Notes: a model not told the origin generated them from the letters alone. Positions 47,024-60,308 are shown, counted from the first letter of the stretch. The stretch is 64,000 nucleotides of DNA from Hypericum androsaemum (GCA_963995505.1 OZ023180.1:17870689-17934688), one strand, 5' to 3'. Program-made: numbers and translations.

Positions 47024-48955
47024 ATTTTAAAGGGTATAGTTAAAGGGTCCAGTTGGGCGATGTATTGCAACTTACTTTTAAGCGTGTCCCATCAATTAGG
47101 TAACGAGAGGCTCCAAATCTAACATAACCTGCGTACATAACCTTGTAGGGGATTGACGAGCTAACAAACAATATAGGGAAAGGGAAAACAAAGAAACCAA
47201 ATAATATTAATACGGTCCGGTAAATCAAATTTGAATTATAATTTGTTAAATTCAGATTATAAAAATTATGATTCGTATTTAGTTTATTCAAATATAAATT
47301 CGAATATGATTTATAAACTAACAAATTTGAATTGAATTTGTTCGAATGCGAATTTTTTTCTATTCGATTTTTCTTAGAATGACAGTCGATGGGATTTGAC
47401 ACGGGCGAGATTGACACGACCGCATGCCCAAAGCCAAGTGTGTGAGGATTGACAATTGTCCATTGCACATGGTTCAGGAATTCATTTACTCAAGGACGAA
47501 TTTGTATATGAATTAAGATTCATATGAGTCGGTTCGAATCCAAATCAAAATTTTCAACGAATCAAATTGAATCCGAATAAGATTTAGTTCATCTCTGAGG
47601 TGATATTAAGATGCTAAGATAGTAAAAGTTATTTTGAAATCTATATCCAGACATATTAGGTCATAATTCTTTTTGTATTTTAAATAGTTATGTTGTAACA
47701 GTAAGTTTGATGTAAATAAAAAAATTAGCTCCAAATGCTATGAATCTGTTACATATGAGGCAGCTTTGTACTTGAAGATATATTGTATCTGAGAAATTTT
47801 ATAACAGGCCAGTTTCATTTTTTATGGTAAAAATGTTATTTCCACTGGTTAAAGCAATTTTTTATATGTTAAATTTTATCATATAATTGAAAAATATGTA
47901 CAAAGGCTGATAGCCCCTAGCATTTACGACTTGGTTGTTTGGAGTTACCTTGAATTTTTGTCCGTTGGATCGAGGTATGCAGTAATAGTACACTTATAAA
48001 AAAATATTCTTCAAATGGAGGATTACAATTTCCATAACAAACCCAAGATCTCATGAAAATGGATAGATGAAAAAAAAAACAAAGCTACATCATAGTACCT
48101 ATGTTTTGTCTTTATGATTTTGCACCTATGTATTTTATCTCTGTTTTGTAGTCTTATTTATTTTTTGAGTGGCTTTTGGGCAACAACATTTCAAATAAAA
48201 TACAACTATTTGAAGGAAAAAAGAACTAGTTGAAGTAATTTTTTGCAAAAGGTAAATTTTATATTAACTCTAGAATATAGTTAGAGCAAATGTGCAATTA
48301 AGCACTAGTCTCCTCACTAGTCTTCTACACCCAATGTGCAATTAAACACTAATCTCCTACCCAACATAACAAAGATAAACACATGTCAAAATACTCTTTT
48401 GTCGAAACCTCGACCGTTGCCCAATGCCAATAACGGCTTCTTTGATTGTACGTAGAAAATCCGAGACTTCCTTCTCCCATAGTAAAAACAACAAGGACAA
48501 GGAATTAAGAAAATTGAGTACAATGAATTGAGCGTAAGGCGACCGTCGTGTTGGATTGAGATGTCATAATTAGGGTTTTGCATGTGGGACCCAGATGCTA
48601 ATTTGGGCGAGGCCTACATGTTGGTGCCTATGTGTGACATGAAAAAGTGGCATAAATTAATTAATGTTTATATCCCGGGATTAGTTAATCTTAAATACAC
48701 TACTGCTCGACAAGCTTAGACTTGCAAAAGCTTAAACAAGATTAAAAGGAGGATACTATTGCTTCCCCTTTTTTATCAGTACAATTTGTGCTCCCTCGTG
48801 TAGTATTATTGCAATGTCACTATCTTTTGTTTGATTCAGGTTTGGAATATGCTTCCTCTCAATTGTCTCCGCTTTCCTCCTCTTTAATTATCATCTGATT
48901 ACCTGTACTTAGATATACGTTTTTTTGATTTATACACTATCGTATCTGGACATTT
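47024..48955. other. spacer without a supported gene
   Basis: AT-rich DNA. The 47040-47468 minus frame is asparagine/tyrosine-rich low complexity. Nothing supported. Confidence 0.5.
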
Positions 48956-49110
48956 TGGACCGACTAATCCAGATTCGAGTCGGACGAGATTTTTGTAAAG
49001 TGGCAAAGTTCTTTCAACAAATATTTGACATTGATCCGTTCCGAATGACTCGAATTCGAGACCTGGTTAAATTAGAACAACACGCTTACCACTTGATGTA
49101 ACTGTGTGGA
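48955..49110 (-). repeat. SINE-like repeat, copy A
   Basis: The minus strand reads CATCAAGTGGTAAGCGTGTTG (box A-like), then TCTCGAATTCGAGTC (box B-like) about 35 bases on, then a body ending CTCGAATCTGGATTAGTCGG. It aligns over its length with copy B (50495-50660) and partly with 56195-56280. Confidence 0.55.
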
Positions 49111-49644
49111 ATATGGGTTAATTTGTGCAGATCCACCTGTAATTAAGCAAGGCATCAACCATCCAGCAACTTCCTACGTGCGCTTTCCTCAACATTCCAA
49201 CTTCTGATCTGTCTAAAGGTTCCGGTGGTCGATCCAAAAGTTGCATCTTCTTAATATAAAAAATTTCTGATTTATAGGTTCTCCATTGACTTTTGTCAGC
49301 TTTTAACAAGTTTTGCCAGCTTTACAACGTCTATGAGGAATTGGGTTTGGTTCCAGAAAATTAAACTAGTACTTGTCGTTAGCTAAGAAGATTCTGAAGA
49401 GGATCTTAATTTCCTCGAACATCAGGAGAAATTGCTAGCCAGGGAGACTTCCAGTTGGACCACATCATGTTCATAATTCACTCAATCATACAAAACTCTT
49501 TTAGATGCTAAGCTGAGAAGTTACTTGAGAATGACACCAAAAATCTTGCCGGGGTAGTAGTTTTTTTATTAGTTAAGATATTGTATTAATATTGTAAGTA
49601 GTATATACATAGCACCTAGGTGTATTCTACCCTCCTAAGAATAT

Positions 49645-49880
49645 TCTACTCGTCTGATGGTGTTCTACCGTCCCCCGGATGTGACAACTCCCGTGTATAG
49701 CGAGTTGCAGTCACAGGTTTCACTAAACTGGAGTGACTAGTAAAGTTTTTTTTTGAGAGAATTGTTGAAGTAATAAAAGATTTGTATTCACTTATTGAAA
49801 TTTTGGGTTCAAATCTTATTAATGTTAAAGACTCTATTAGCGAACCGCCCCTAAATAGGGGTCCGGCAAAACTCAACTTT
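49645..49880. repeat. dispersed tRNA-related repeat
   Basis: Contains ATGTGACAACTCCCGTGTAT, a box B-like GGGTTCAAATCTT and the tail GCGAACCGCCCCTAAATAGG, a combination I associate with dispersed plant SINE-like repeats. The family and limits are uncertain. Confidence 0.35.
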
Positions 49881-50494
49881 AAAATTTAGAGATATAATAA
49901 TAGATCCATATATCCAGAAAGTTGGTAAAAAATTAGTTTGTTACCTTGTTTGTTAATAAAAAAAATGAGCTATTGACGGTTGATTAACTTCATCTACTAT
50001 ATTTCTGGAGGCGAGAACTATTAGTCATTGGTGATATATGGAAAGTGACTCCCACATTTTTTTAATTTTAAATCTGATAGAAACATCTTCCCTTCTTCGA
50101 ATTAAAACCAAGTATTTATTGAGTGATAAACTCTCCACTCCACTTACACTCGTAAAAGACAAGAGACCAAAATAAATGAGTTCCCAATTTAGATGTTCAA
50201 CGTCGAGAAGCACATGCTTAGGATTTTGTTACGAAATGGTCAAGAAATATTTTTTTATCTCAGAATTTTTTTATATAATTTTAAAAATATCATATACAAT
50301 TACTTGCACTAGCTAATATTCCTCGTTATGCTCATCCCGTCTGATTCACCTCCAGCAAGAACTCACGTGTGAGAAAATCTTTGACCTCTTCGGTATCTAA
50401 CTTGATCAGGTTATATATTCATTGATCACCAACAAGTATAAATGTATAGAAAAGTTTTACGAGCCTCAACAATATGTAACTTTTTTTATACTTG

Positions 50495-50660
50495 GACACT
50501 CAATAGCACCGACTAATCTAAATTTGAGTCGGGTAAAATTTTTGAAAAGTGACAAAAGTCTAACAAATATTTAACGTTGTTGAGTTCTCAATAGTTCGAA
50601 CTCGATATCTCTTACTTAAACTAGAATAACGCCTACCAAGCGAAGAATCTGTAACTAGAA
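50495..50660 (-). repeat. SINE-like repeat, copy B
   Basis: The minus strand has CGCTTGGTAGGCGTTATTC, TCGAGTTCGAAC (box B-like) and CCCGACTCAAATTTAGATTAG. It is the same family and orientation as 48955-49110. Confidence 0.55.
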
Positions 50661-51446
50661 GTGGTGTATCAAATGTTTTAAACCGCATAGAAATAGATTG
50701 CGGATTCCGGAAACCTATCGTGTCATTTTCTTTGTTTCAGATGAAAATAACATACTATATACTAATTTTACGCCGTGTGTCACATATTACATACTAAGTG
50801 ATTATTTATAGATTCAACTTACTTCTTTTTTAGTCAGTAAATTCAGCTTACTGTGTTAGTACGGAATCCTAATTATTTTTTTAACATGGCTGTAAGACTA
50901 AATCAGACATCATATATGCAGCTAATAAAACTGTATAAATTACAAAATCTGTTGGAATTCCCTCATAGCTGACATTTAAACTTTACTATTGTTGACACCA
51001 CCGTAAACTTTACTACGGTGTTCTACTTTGGCTATAGGTTGCAGCTTGCATCCTTTGCAACTGCTAATCTATTTGTAATTACCATTTGGAGTTAATGTAC
51101 ATAACATTTACTTTAAAAAAAAGAGTACCACTAATTAATCCGGTGTAAAAATATGGGAGAAACCACTAAATTGATTGAACAAACAAAGGCCAACCATGTA
51201 TTGAGCTATAATAGAGCCAATCATCAAGCAAATAGAAATGGGGTTTGGTTAATGTTAGCTCTTTTGTCTTATAAGGATGCTTAAAGGAATATTATTCGAG
51301 GGATATAAAAATCTTTTAGAATTGAAGAGTATAATACTAAAATATAGTCTTATCAATCCGGAAAAATAATCAAGTATGTAGGCCACTGAGGGAACCGTTT
51401 GTAATTAAGTATTCACTATAATGTGATCCACCACCCTCTCCTCAAG
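50661..51446. other. upstream region of LBD17/29-like gene
   Basis: AT-rich; no gene. It ends at a TATA-like TTTATAAGC near 51450. Confidence 0.45.
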
Positions 51447-51580
51447 TGTTTATAAGCACTATGACGATACATCTTCTCTAAACCTAATTAATTTCCACCA
51501 TTTCTCTTGGCTCTTGGTTAATCCAAAACAGCTTAGTTAAAAACCCAATTATTAAATTTAATTAAGACCCATCTCAAAAA

Positions 51581-52347
51581 ATGTCAGGCTCTGGTTCACC
51601 ATGTGGAGCCTGCAAGTTCCTGAGGAGGAGATGTGTGAGAGGCTGCGTCTTTGCACCTTACTTCTGCCATGAACAAGGAGCTACCCACTTCGCAGCCATC
51701 CACAAGGTCTTTGGAGCAAGCAATGTCTCGAAGCTGCTCGCCCATCTCCCCGTGACTGACCGTTGCGAGGCCGCAGTTACCATCTCGTACGAAGCTCAAG
51801 CTCGGCTTCAGGATCCAATCTATGGCTGTGTTTCCCACATTTTTGCTCTCCAACAACAGGTTTGGACCCTCTCTTCTTTTGAATTACATCCGATCTTTGC
51901 CTTTCCTTTGACTTTTTAACTTAAGAGCTTGAACTTGATGAACAGGTGGTTAATCTGCAAGCCCAACTGGCGTCTCTCAAGGAACAAGCAGCTCAAACCA
52001 TCCTCAACGGGGCAGCTATCTCAAACCCTAATGACAGGAAACCACCATCAAGTTACCAATTCCAAGACCTCCAAAGTTGGTTCCACTCAGGTCATCAGGA
52101 CCAACCAAACTTGCTGCCCCAATTCGATCAACACATCGCGAACAATAGCATCCCATATTCCGGAAATGCGTTCGTGGGAGCAGGCTTTCGTGGCCATTGC
52201 AGCAACTCGCCAGGCTCGTTCGACAGCTTGGATGAGCCTTCGGTTTTTTTCTCGTCCATGGACATCCAAGCAGAGAACAGGCAATGGACTTACCAAGACA
52301 TGGAAGATCTCCAGTCCGCGGCATTTAGCTACATCCAACATTCATGA
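51581..52347 (+). CDS. LBD17/LBD29: LOB-domain (class I) transcription factor, LBD17/LBD29-like
   Basis: Two exons, 51581-51859 and 51946-52347, joined by GT-AG at the conserved FALQQQ|V position; 226 residues. The LOB domain holds the zinc-finger-like block [15 protein letters not shown] (C-x2-C-x6-C-x3-C), then [21 protein letters not shown], the GAS block [14 protein letters not shown] and [14 protein letters not shown]. The leucine-rich coiled coil [18 protein letters not shown] mediates dimerisation. The C-terminus is the usual variable S/Q/D-rich activation-type region. In Arabidopsis such proteins act in the nucleus downstream of ARF7/ARF19 in lateral-root and callus formation; that role is inferred here. 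The CVRGC form resembles LBD29/LBD17 rather than LBD16. A TATA-like box lies about 130 bases upstream of the start. Confidence 0.95.
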
Positions 52348-55300
52348 GGACACCCAATTGTAGCTGGTGAAGACAAGAAACTCTATCCAATTTTGGGTTT
52401 CTTCGTTTATGTCTATATAGTTTGCCAAGAGAGAATCATCACTTACTCTGTTGCTTAGCAGATATAAATAAAAAAGTCTAGGAACCCTAGGTAATGGAGA
52501 TCCTCGTCCACTAGAAAACCCTAGACTCATTCTTCTCCTTCGGATCTTGTGAAAAATTTGAAAACATGTGCGTTTAGAATAAACGTCAGTTTAATGAGTG
52601 GAAAGATTTTTCCTCTTGGGGTCAATAAATATCTTGGTATTATATATAATAGACCTATGAGTACCTAACATTTTTACCTTTCAAAGGTCACTGCTATACT
52701 CTTCTAGGTAGCAAGCAAGGGGCTTTAAAATCGGTTTCCCCCAAGTTATCCTAGTTAGTATTGTTACAAGAAAAAACACTACCTCATGTGGGCGCTAAAA
52801 TGCATACAATTGGTCGACCAGAATTTGTCCGAGTGACAAAAGACTTGGATGTTTCTAAGTTCGGACAGTTCTCGACTCTAAATATCTGTTACCTTAGATT
52901 ATTGTCTATCCTTGTGCATTTTATAATATGCTTTATGATCCCAAGGAAGTTGCTGGTGTTCTAGATATCCTCGTGCATTTGCATTTCCCATAATGGCCTA
53001 ATTGTGTGTTTTGCTTCATTGCTCTGCTACTTCTTTTTATATCTTTGCCTCACATGCATGTTCTTATCCCGACATTTGAATACGTGAGAGTCAACAAAAA
53101 CCAACTAGTTGTTTAACACGAGCATCATAGTGTACTAGTTTTTTAATTTGTTCTCTTGAAGATTCCTTTGTGTTTTAAACGCTGCACCTGTGTTCTTCAA
53201 GGATTTGTATATGCTAGTGTGGGAACTTGTACCATGTTTTGTGCGAATTTATGTAAAATAATTAGTTCTACGTGATTAATAAGCTGTCCCCTTATTCATG
53301 CATAAACTAAGAATGTTGTTCTTTATGCCTAAATAGTGCGGTGGAGAATTGAGTTTGGAGTTTAGAACAAGTGTTCAAACTCTTCGATGATTTAAGTGGT
53401 CAAAGATTTATTAAAATGAACGTTTATTTTTCTGTTGGATTAATCCATGGTCAATGGTGTAACTCTACCGCTTTGATTGCCCCTCTTGTGCAACCAAGTT
53501 TCCTTTGGCATACTAAATTTCTTGAAGATAGTAATACACATTTGCCTCATTTTCGCTAGGGAACTATGCGTCAAACAATCATATACTTTGGTGTAGATAT
53601 ATTATAATGTTTTAACTTTTCTCTAATACAAGGTTGATACTTTGCTTCAGGGATGAAAGCCATGGTTGAGGAGGCCAAGCTTCCTTTGTCTTGTCTTTTG
53701 CTAATAATGGGAGAAATGGAAGCGTCAAGGTGGAGAAGGGCTGTCACTATTTGTTGGGAGGCATTTCTGGCACCTTTCACTAATTTTAAAAGCCAATTGT
53801 AAAAGCTGCAAACGTTAATCACATATTGACGCATACCCAAAACTCACGCCAAGCTTGAATTTTTCGAGTGGATGTCCGGATTTTAATAAGAGATTTGCGT
53901 GCTCAAAATATTTCTCAATGTATATATTTGCTCGTGTTTACTTGTTTCCTTGTAAAAATGGTGCTTTGAGCAACTGAATTCCATGCCTTGTACATCTATG
54001 ATTGGGTTTGTATGTCCTTGCATGCTATTATTTTAATTCCTCACGACATTAATGGAAAACCTTGTTACAGAATAAACCATGTTTTCCTTCATCACATTGA
54101 GTTGCAATCAGTTAAGTTTTTGCGTCGACGACAGGTGAAAACATTACAGGTTATCAACACTGCTCAAAATTAACATCATTTTTTAAAAGTGAAATCATTG
54201 TTTTTTTATTGTGCTCTATATAATGTTCACCGGTGGGCTTTCAGGCCTGCAAAGCAAGAGGATCATGGTTTTGTAACTAAGAAGCTGTTGGTTTCAACCG
54301 GGAAAGCCACTAAGTGGGCCGTAGCAGCAGATTAGCCCAAAAAGTGGCCAACTGATCTTGAAGGGTGTAGGACTAGTTAATTTATTTAATTTTTTTATAG
54401 ATAAACATTTTTTACTCCTTAAAATAATTATACCATTATGTGAGGAGCATTGCTCAGTTCACACCTGAAGAAGTGTACATCAGAGCTCACCAAGGCGTAG
54501 TTAATCGTGAAAACTATACAAACAAAAGTATCATCTATGCATAACACCTTTACCAAGTCCATTAGACTATCTGCATTAATGGCCCTCTATCTAGGTCACA
54601 GAATAAATAATTAATTTCTCTATCATTCATATCCAACCTAATTCTATTATATATTTCTACCCACATCAACAACTCAGGATCACGGAATAAATAAATAATT
54701 TATCTCTCATCCACATATTATCTACTAATTTTTTTGTTCATATAAAAATTATAATTAATTTATAAAAATAATTATTTATAATTATAACAAAATTAAATTA
54801 AATTAAGTAATAAAATTAGGATTAAAAAGTTGCAATACAAATTAGAAAAATACCTTAAATAAAAAATTACAAATAAAAAATTAAATAAATAGTGGACTCT
54901 ATTTATAGAGATTTGAAAAATACGAATTTGCATATAATTTATTTTTAGTTTTGTTAAAGATAACTTCAATTTTTATAACCACACAAATAATATCCGAAAA
55001 AATCTATTTATACGAATAATATTGTGTCAAATGTAACATAGAAAGAAAAGCAAAAAAAAATATAATTTAATGGCGAGGGCAAGGGACGGCTGTCACCTCT
55101 CGTCCCGAGGGCACAGCCCCGCCTCTCCCCCCATTTAATTTTTCTTTTTAAAAATTTTTTTTTCTACATAGGCTTGCCCCTCGTCAAGAAGGGCGCTGGT
55201 GCACCTAGCTTAAGTACGTGCATCTTTCCAAAAAGATCCTGTAGTACCCCTTTAACATCGTTCGGTCGAATCGACGAGTGACAATAGAATATAGATCTTG

Positions 55301-56194
55301 ATTCCCAATTCCCGTTAGAAATTGACCAATTCATTCATTCACGAACCAGATAGATGATAAAATGTGTGCGTTTATTTTTTCATTGGCAATTTTTTAAAAA
55401 AATTATTTTAAAAAAATACAAATTCTTGGGTCATCCATATCCTACTCCGTATTTTAGAACACAGATCCTACCCGAATTATTATTTAAAAAAAGATATAGA
55501 CAAGAATCTGGGTCTATACTAGGAGTGACAATGGCAATTCACGTAGGATTTATAAGATTATATGCAAGAATAGGTAAAAAATTATATGCAAGAATATGCA
55601 ATAATCCTACTAAATTTCTAACAAAAGTATGAGTCACATTATAACATAATAGGATATTTTTTGTGCGCTCAAATAACATAATAGGATTATTACACGCATG
55701 TGAGAGAATTTTATAATGTTCAAAACATTTCTTTTATATATATAAACAAAGACTTGCTTTAGGCACGATATAGATGTGATGAGTCTATAGGGCCTAATTA
55801 AGTATACAGAAATAATTATAATTTGGCCAACTAATTGGTTTGCTTATTGAGGTTGATCAAAATTGTCAAAGCCAGTTCCCCATAATGTAGTCCCGTTCAT
55901 TCAATCAAGGAGACACCTTGTCTGTTTATCAGCGTACAAGGTTATGACATTGTTAGATATGAAATTCGTGGTTAGTATTTTTTTATTATGGTTTATACCA
56001 GTATCGAGATATTTAATGAACTAACTAATATTAATTAATACATGTTTGACTTGTCCCCACTGAAATGGATCAAGTGATTTTGGTTATAGACACTATTTTT
56101 AATGAATGTCAGATCTGTAGACACGATTTTTAATAAAATTTGATGGTCCAAACGAAATCCCCTCAGTGGGGACGACTTTTATGTTGTCCCCATT
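52348..56194. other. 3' region of LBD17/29-like gene and spacer
   Basis: AATAAA at 52467-52472, 120 bases after the stop, may be the poly-A signal. Beyond it is AT-rich spacer with a GC-rich patch at 55075-55210 (GCCCCGCCTCTCC, CTTGCCCCTCG) that may be part of an unbounded DNA element. No gene is supported. Confidence 0.5.
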
Positions 56195-56285
56195 CAATCC
56201 AAAACCGTTTGAGTCGGGTAAAATCTTTGACTGACAAAATTCTCATATACAATTTATAAAGGTTTGAACTCGATACTTTTTTATT
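56195..56285. repeat. partial SINE-like repeat, copy C
   Basis: GTTTGAGTCGGGTAAAATC and GGTTTGAACTCGATAC match copy B of the family at 48955-50660; the rest is lost. Confidence 0.4.
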
Positions 56286-58097
56286 ACTTTCTTGCGAAGA
56301 GTATTTATGTTAGGTAAACCTACTTATTAGCACGGAAGCCCAAAAGTGAGTGAGGTAACCATGGTACTCAGCTCGAGGGTGATCCAACATGCTAATAGTA
56401 ATTGGTATTTCGAAAAGTGATGGGCAATCATCGGTCCACAAATCCCTATTTTATTTCCAGCAAACTTCTAATATATTAATCCTAAATTGTACCTGAGGCA
56501 CAACGAATCCATCTTCATCTGATTACAAGTGGAACATAAGTGCTCTGCACGTGTCTTTTGCGTCCGTCAATCTCTAATACCTAGTGGCAGCATCATCAAA
56601 CTCTAATTTGGTTGATACAAGTAGTCTTATTTTGAAAAATATTTAATCTAATAATACAAAACTTAAAAATTTTTAACTAAAGTTTAGTGTTCAAATGCGA
56701 GAGAGACTTACTAATTCACAGATTAATTCGAAAACAACTCCGATAGTAGCTTCAGATCTCAAGTGAAAATAAATATATTATCCACATCCCAGCCAATTCC
56801 GTAAGAACGTATATAATAAACAGCCGTGCGTTTTCCCTTAAACTTTATTTCCATCTTCCTTGTCGCTAAAGGAAATAATGTTCCATTTTCCCAAAGCCAT
56901 CGTTTTCAACCATCACTGGGAGACACTAAGGTATGATTCATCTTTATTGACTATCAAGGCAACCGACGACCATCTCAATTTATTAGTGACGTGGGGATTC
57001 GTGCGCCACATTCGTTTATTAATCTAGAAAAAGACAACAGAGGGTTCAAATTTTTTTCTTTGAATTTGCATCCGAACCTGATAGGTTCAAGTATTATATA
57101 TATATACAAGTTTGTGGGTAAAATTGTAGTAGAACATTGAATCAAATTTAAAAATGGTTCCGGAATGGTCGTCCCAAAAATGATTGAACAAAAAGTAAGA
57201 GGACAAGAAATATGGGAGAGGCGAGAATATATAGATTATAATTGGTAGAGGAGAAAAAAATTGGTGGAAGAGCAATAAGTTTATTAAGAATATAAAGGGA
57301 TGGGAAAAAGAGAACAACAAAAAAAATAAAAACTAAGAAATTAGGTTGAACGCTTGATAAGTTGTTTTATAGTGATCCTTCCATGTCTGTCCAAGCTCTA
57401 CTTATATATTGAGAGGTTCCTAACATAGTCCCGGCCAAAAATGTAACATAGGAAAATTCAATACAGGAAAACTTAATGCAGGAAAACTTAATACAGAAAA
57501 CTAAATATAGGAAAACTTAGTACAGCTCTGGCCAACTTTTTAAGCCCTACTTCCATCTCATTGTCTCCTCTTTTCCCGAATAAGCCACAAAAATCGTCAT
57601 CCGCGATAGTGTCCAAACTGCCGAAACTTCTAATCAGACCCTTCCAAGCCAAATTTATAGATGATATTAAAATACATAATTGTAAATCTATGTCTTATCT
57701 TTCAATAAACTTTTAGAATCGTATCAATCCGATACTCTAGTAGAAAGTTACAGTTATTTTGCTGATACTCCAACACATACCAAGAGGTTATCCGAAAAGT
57801 AAGTTATTCTAATATACAAGTTTTTGTTTGAATTTGCATTCCAATAGTGAGCTATTTTAAGAGGTCTTCTGTTTAACTTCTTAAAAATATAATAGTATGA
57901 AATATTTGTTAAGAGAATTTTATTATTTTTTAAAAATTTTACTTATTTTGATTCATGATTAATCAGCTGAGTATGTATGTATTAATCAGCTTAGTAATAT
58001 TTATAGCAGATATATGAGGTGAAAACAAAAACATCATTTATATATACATTGTCCGTGATGTGTCGAGAACGTTAGAACGCAAGATTGCAACGTAACC
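56286..58097. other. spacer without a supported gene
   Basis: AT-rich; includes a GGAAAACTTAATACA-type short repeat at 57435-57525. No gene. Confidence 0.5.
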
Positions 58098-59200
58098 CAA
58101 TCAATAAAGGGAAATTGCTCTCTACTTTCTCACGTTTGATTAAATATATTCAAAAAAAAAATTTATTTGTAAAATATACGTCGACGTCGACGTCTTTTGT
58201 GTTTTATTTTATTATACTTTCGAATCGCTAAATAAATTTTTTTTTTGTTATTAAAATAACAAAAATACCTTTAAAATAAAAAAAAATGCTGACATCGTCT
58301 CTTCTTCTTCCTCAAACAAAATATCTACTCCGATCAAAGAGATGGAAAGAAAAATACATTAAAGAGCTAATCAAAATATTCATTAGAAACCCAAAAAATA
58401 ACATAAAATAATAAAACAGACACTGGAAAGCAAAATAATTACAAAAATTGAAAACAAGATCATCTCCCTTTGGAGCTGAAGTTCATCTTCTCGTAGTAGC
58501 TAATGGAGAGCAAGGACAAAGAGAGGTGGACCTCATCTTTCCCCCAGCGCTTGGCCCGCCGCTGTCCATCATTCTCGAAAGCGGCGCGGCCCAAGCCGAG
58601 CCGGATCTGCGGAAGAGGGGCCAGAGGTACTGGGAGTGGAGGCAGAATCACCGCCCACCGCCCCGTCGTCATCACTGCCTTCAACAAGCAAAACTTTCAC
58701 AGACCCAATTTTGAGACAAAAATTGAATCGACCTTGAGCTTCCTCTCGCCGTCTCCACCATCTCGGGCACGAACCAGAGCGGGTACTTAAGCTCAAGACC
58801 CAATTTGTGGAGGGGAAGAACCCACGGCTTAATCGACCTCGAGCTTCCTCTCTCTCCCTCTCCCTCTCCCTGGGGTTTTTCTTTAGAATCAAAGAAGAGA
58901 GGGTTTGAGGGAGGGGGGGAGTGGGATTTAATTGTTACAGTGACGGAGGAGTGGATTTTAGGGTTCAACAATTTTTTAGGAAGAAGAGATGATGTCAGTG
59001 GTTATTTTATTTTTTTTTCTAAGAGTATTTTGATATTTTATTGACAAAATGAAAAAAATAGTTACTAATATGTGCTAGGGACCCGAAAGTATAATAAAAT
59101 CAAACACGAGAGACATCGACATGTATTTTACAAACATGAGGACTTTTGAATATATTTAAACAAACCCGAAAAATTTGAGAGTAATTTTTTCATTAATAAA
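58098..59200. mobile_element. Pack-MULE-like element with long TIRs and GC-rich core
   Basis: The left arm (about 58098-58228) and the reverse complement of the right arm (about 59078-59200) align closely. Shared words include TTTAAATATATTCAAAA-like, TTTGTAAAATA, GTCGA(T/C)GTC and ATTTTATTATACTTTCG. The arms are AT-rich but the core (58448-58900) is markedly GC-rich, with open frames on both strands. It includes a duplicated AATCGACCT(T/C)GAGCTTCC block (58727 and 58831). A GC-rich captured gene fragment inside long TIRs is what Pack-MULEs look like. No transposase. No clear 9-bp duplication, so the exact ends are approximate. Confidence 0.6.
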
Positions 59201-59565
59201 ATGCCGTATATATTTGTGACCCTCATTATTGTCATTAAAGAAAAACCAAACTGCCCCTTCATACTTTATTAAGTTATTTCCGAATGAAAATGTCGCTCGC
59301 AGTCTTACTTTTATCTACGGAGTATCATGATGCAACTCGATAGTGTCTTTACTTTTTGACTTTATTTTTTCTCATTGCCAAGTTAAAAGAACCGTAAAAA
59401 GTATCCCTTCTTAATAAGTCCGAAAATTCGTGTACATGAGAACAAGTCCTTGAGGTTGTTCAATACAAAAATGATAATGGAAAAAGGAAACCCTTCTAGC
59501 TAGCTAGTACCTTTTTGTGTTATCAATTCCATCTCAGAAGGTGAATAATTAACTCCTTAAATTAA

Positions 59566-60308
59566 TCACTCTCTCCTCATCATCCGAAGGGCCAGTGCTT
59601 GAAGTTCACCCAAATCCGGACCGCCATTAATACCATTTTCGTATGGTCTTTTCCTGGAACAAGATTGAAATGCAAACTCTTGATGATCTCTACTTGTAAT
59701 AATCCCACCGTTGGTGTAGTTAACTGAGTCGAGGGAGCTCTGGGGAGAAATGGGATTCGTGTAATTGTGGGGCTGATAATAATTGTATTCTGGAAACGAA
59801 GAATTAGCGACCCCTCCTGACGAAATGCTTGCTTGTTGCCACTGATTTTCAATGTTGTGTGACGGTGGATGGATCATATTTTGGGCAAGTTGAGCCCTCA
59901 CTTGCATCACTTGGGCTTGCAAACATGCTACCTGCAACAATTTTTGTTAATTCTTATACGTCTTGTATCATCTGGACAAGTGTCGTTTCGTCTAATAATT
60001 ACCTGTTGCTGTAAGGAGAAGATGTGGGCAACGCAGCCATAAACAGGATCCCTCATTCTGGCTTGAGCTTCATAGGCAATAGTAACGACCGCCTCGCAAC
60101 GATCAGCAACAGGAACATGCAACAGAAGCTTGGAGACGTTGCTAGCTCCAAACACCTTGTGGATGGCCGCGAACCGAGCCGGCCCTTGCTCCGAGCAGAA
60201 GTAAGGTGCAAACACGCAATCCGACGCGCATTTCCTCCGGAGGAACTTGCACGCCCCGCACGGCGACCCCACGCCGGCCGCCGCTCTGGCTCCCTGTGTT
60301 CCCGCCAT
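59566..60308 (-). CDS. LBD16: LOB-domain (class I) transcription factor, LBD16-like
   Basis: Two exons on the minus strand, 60308-60003 and 59931-59566, split at the conserved SLQQQ|V site by GT-AG; 223 residues. I start at [12 protein letters not shown] (60308); an in-frame ATG at 60407 would add a non-conserved extension. The LOB domain shows [56 protein letters not shown] and [14 protein letters not shown], then the coiled coil [18 protein letters not shown]. The KCASDC and [10 protein letters not shown] forms fit LBD16. Family role: nuclear dimeric factor in auxin-driven lateral-root founder-cell division (inferred). A TATA-like CTATAAG lies near 60490 on this strand. It is convergent with the LBD17/29-like gene, 7.2 kb away. 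Confidence 0.95.

Noticed and set aside
49646..49876. 76-residue minus frame as a gene
   Set aside because: It overlaps a dispersed tRNA-related repeat and has no domain.
58448..58892. Host gene in the GC-rich block
   Set aside because: Frames are open on both strands, low complexity, and enclosed by long inverted repeats; more likely a captured fragment.
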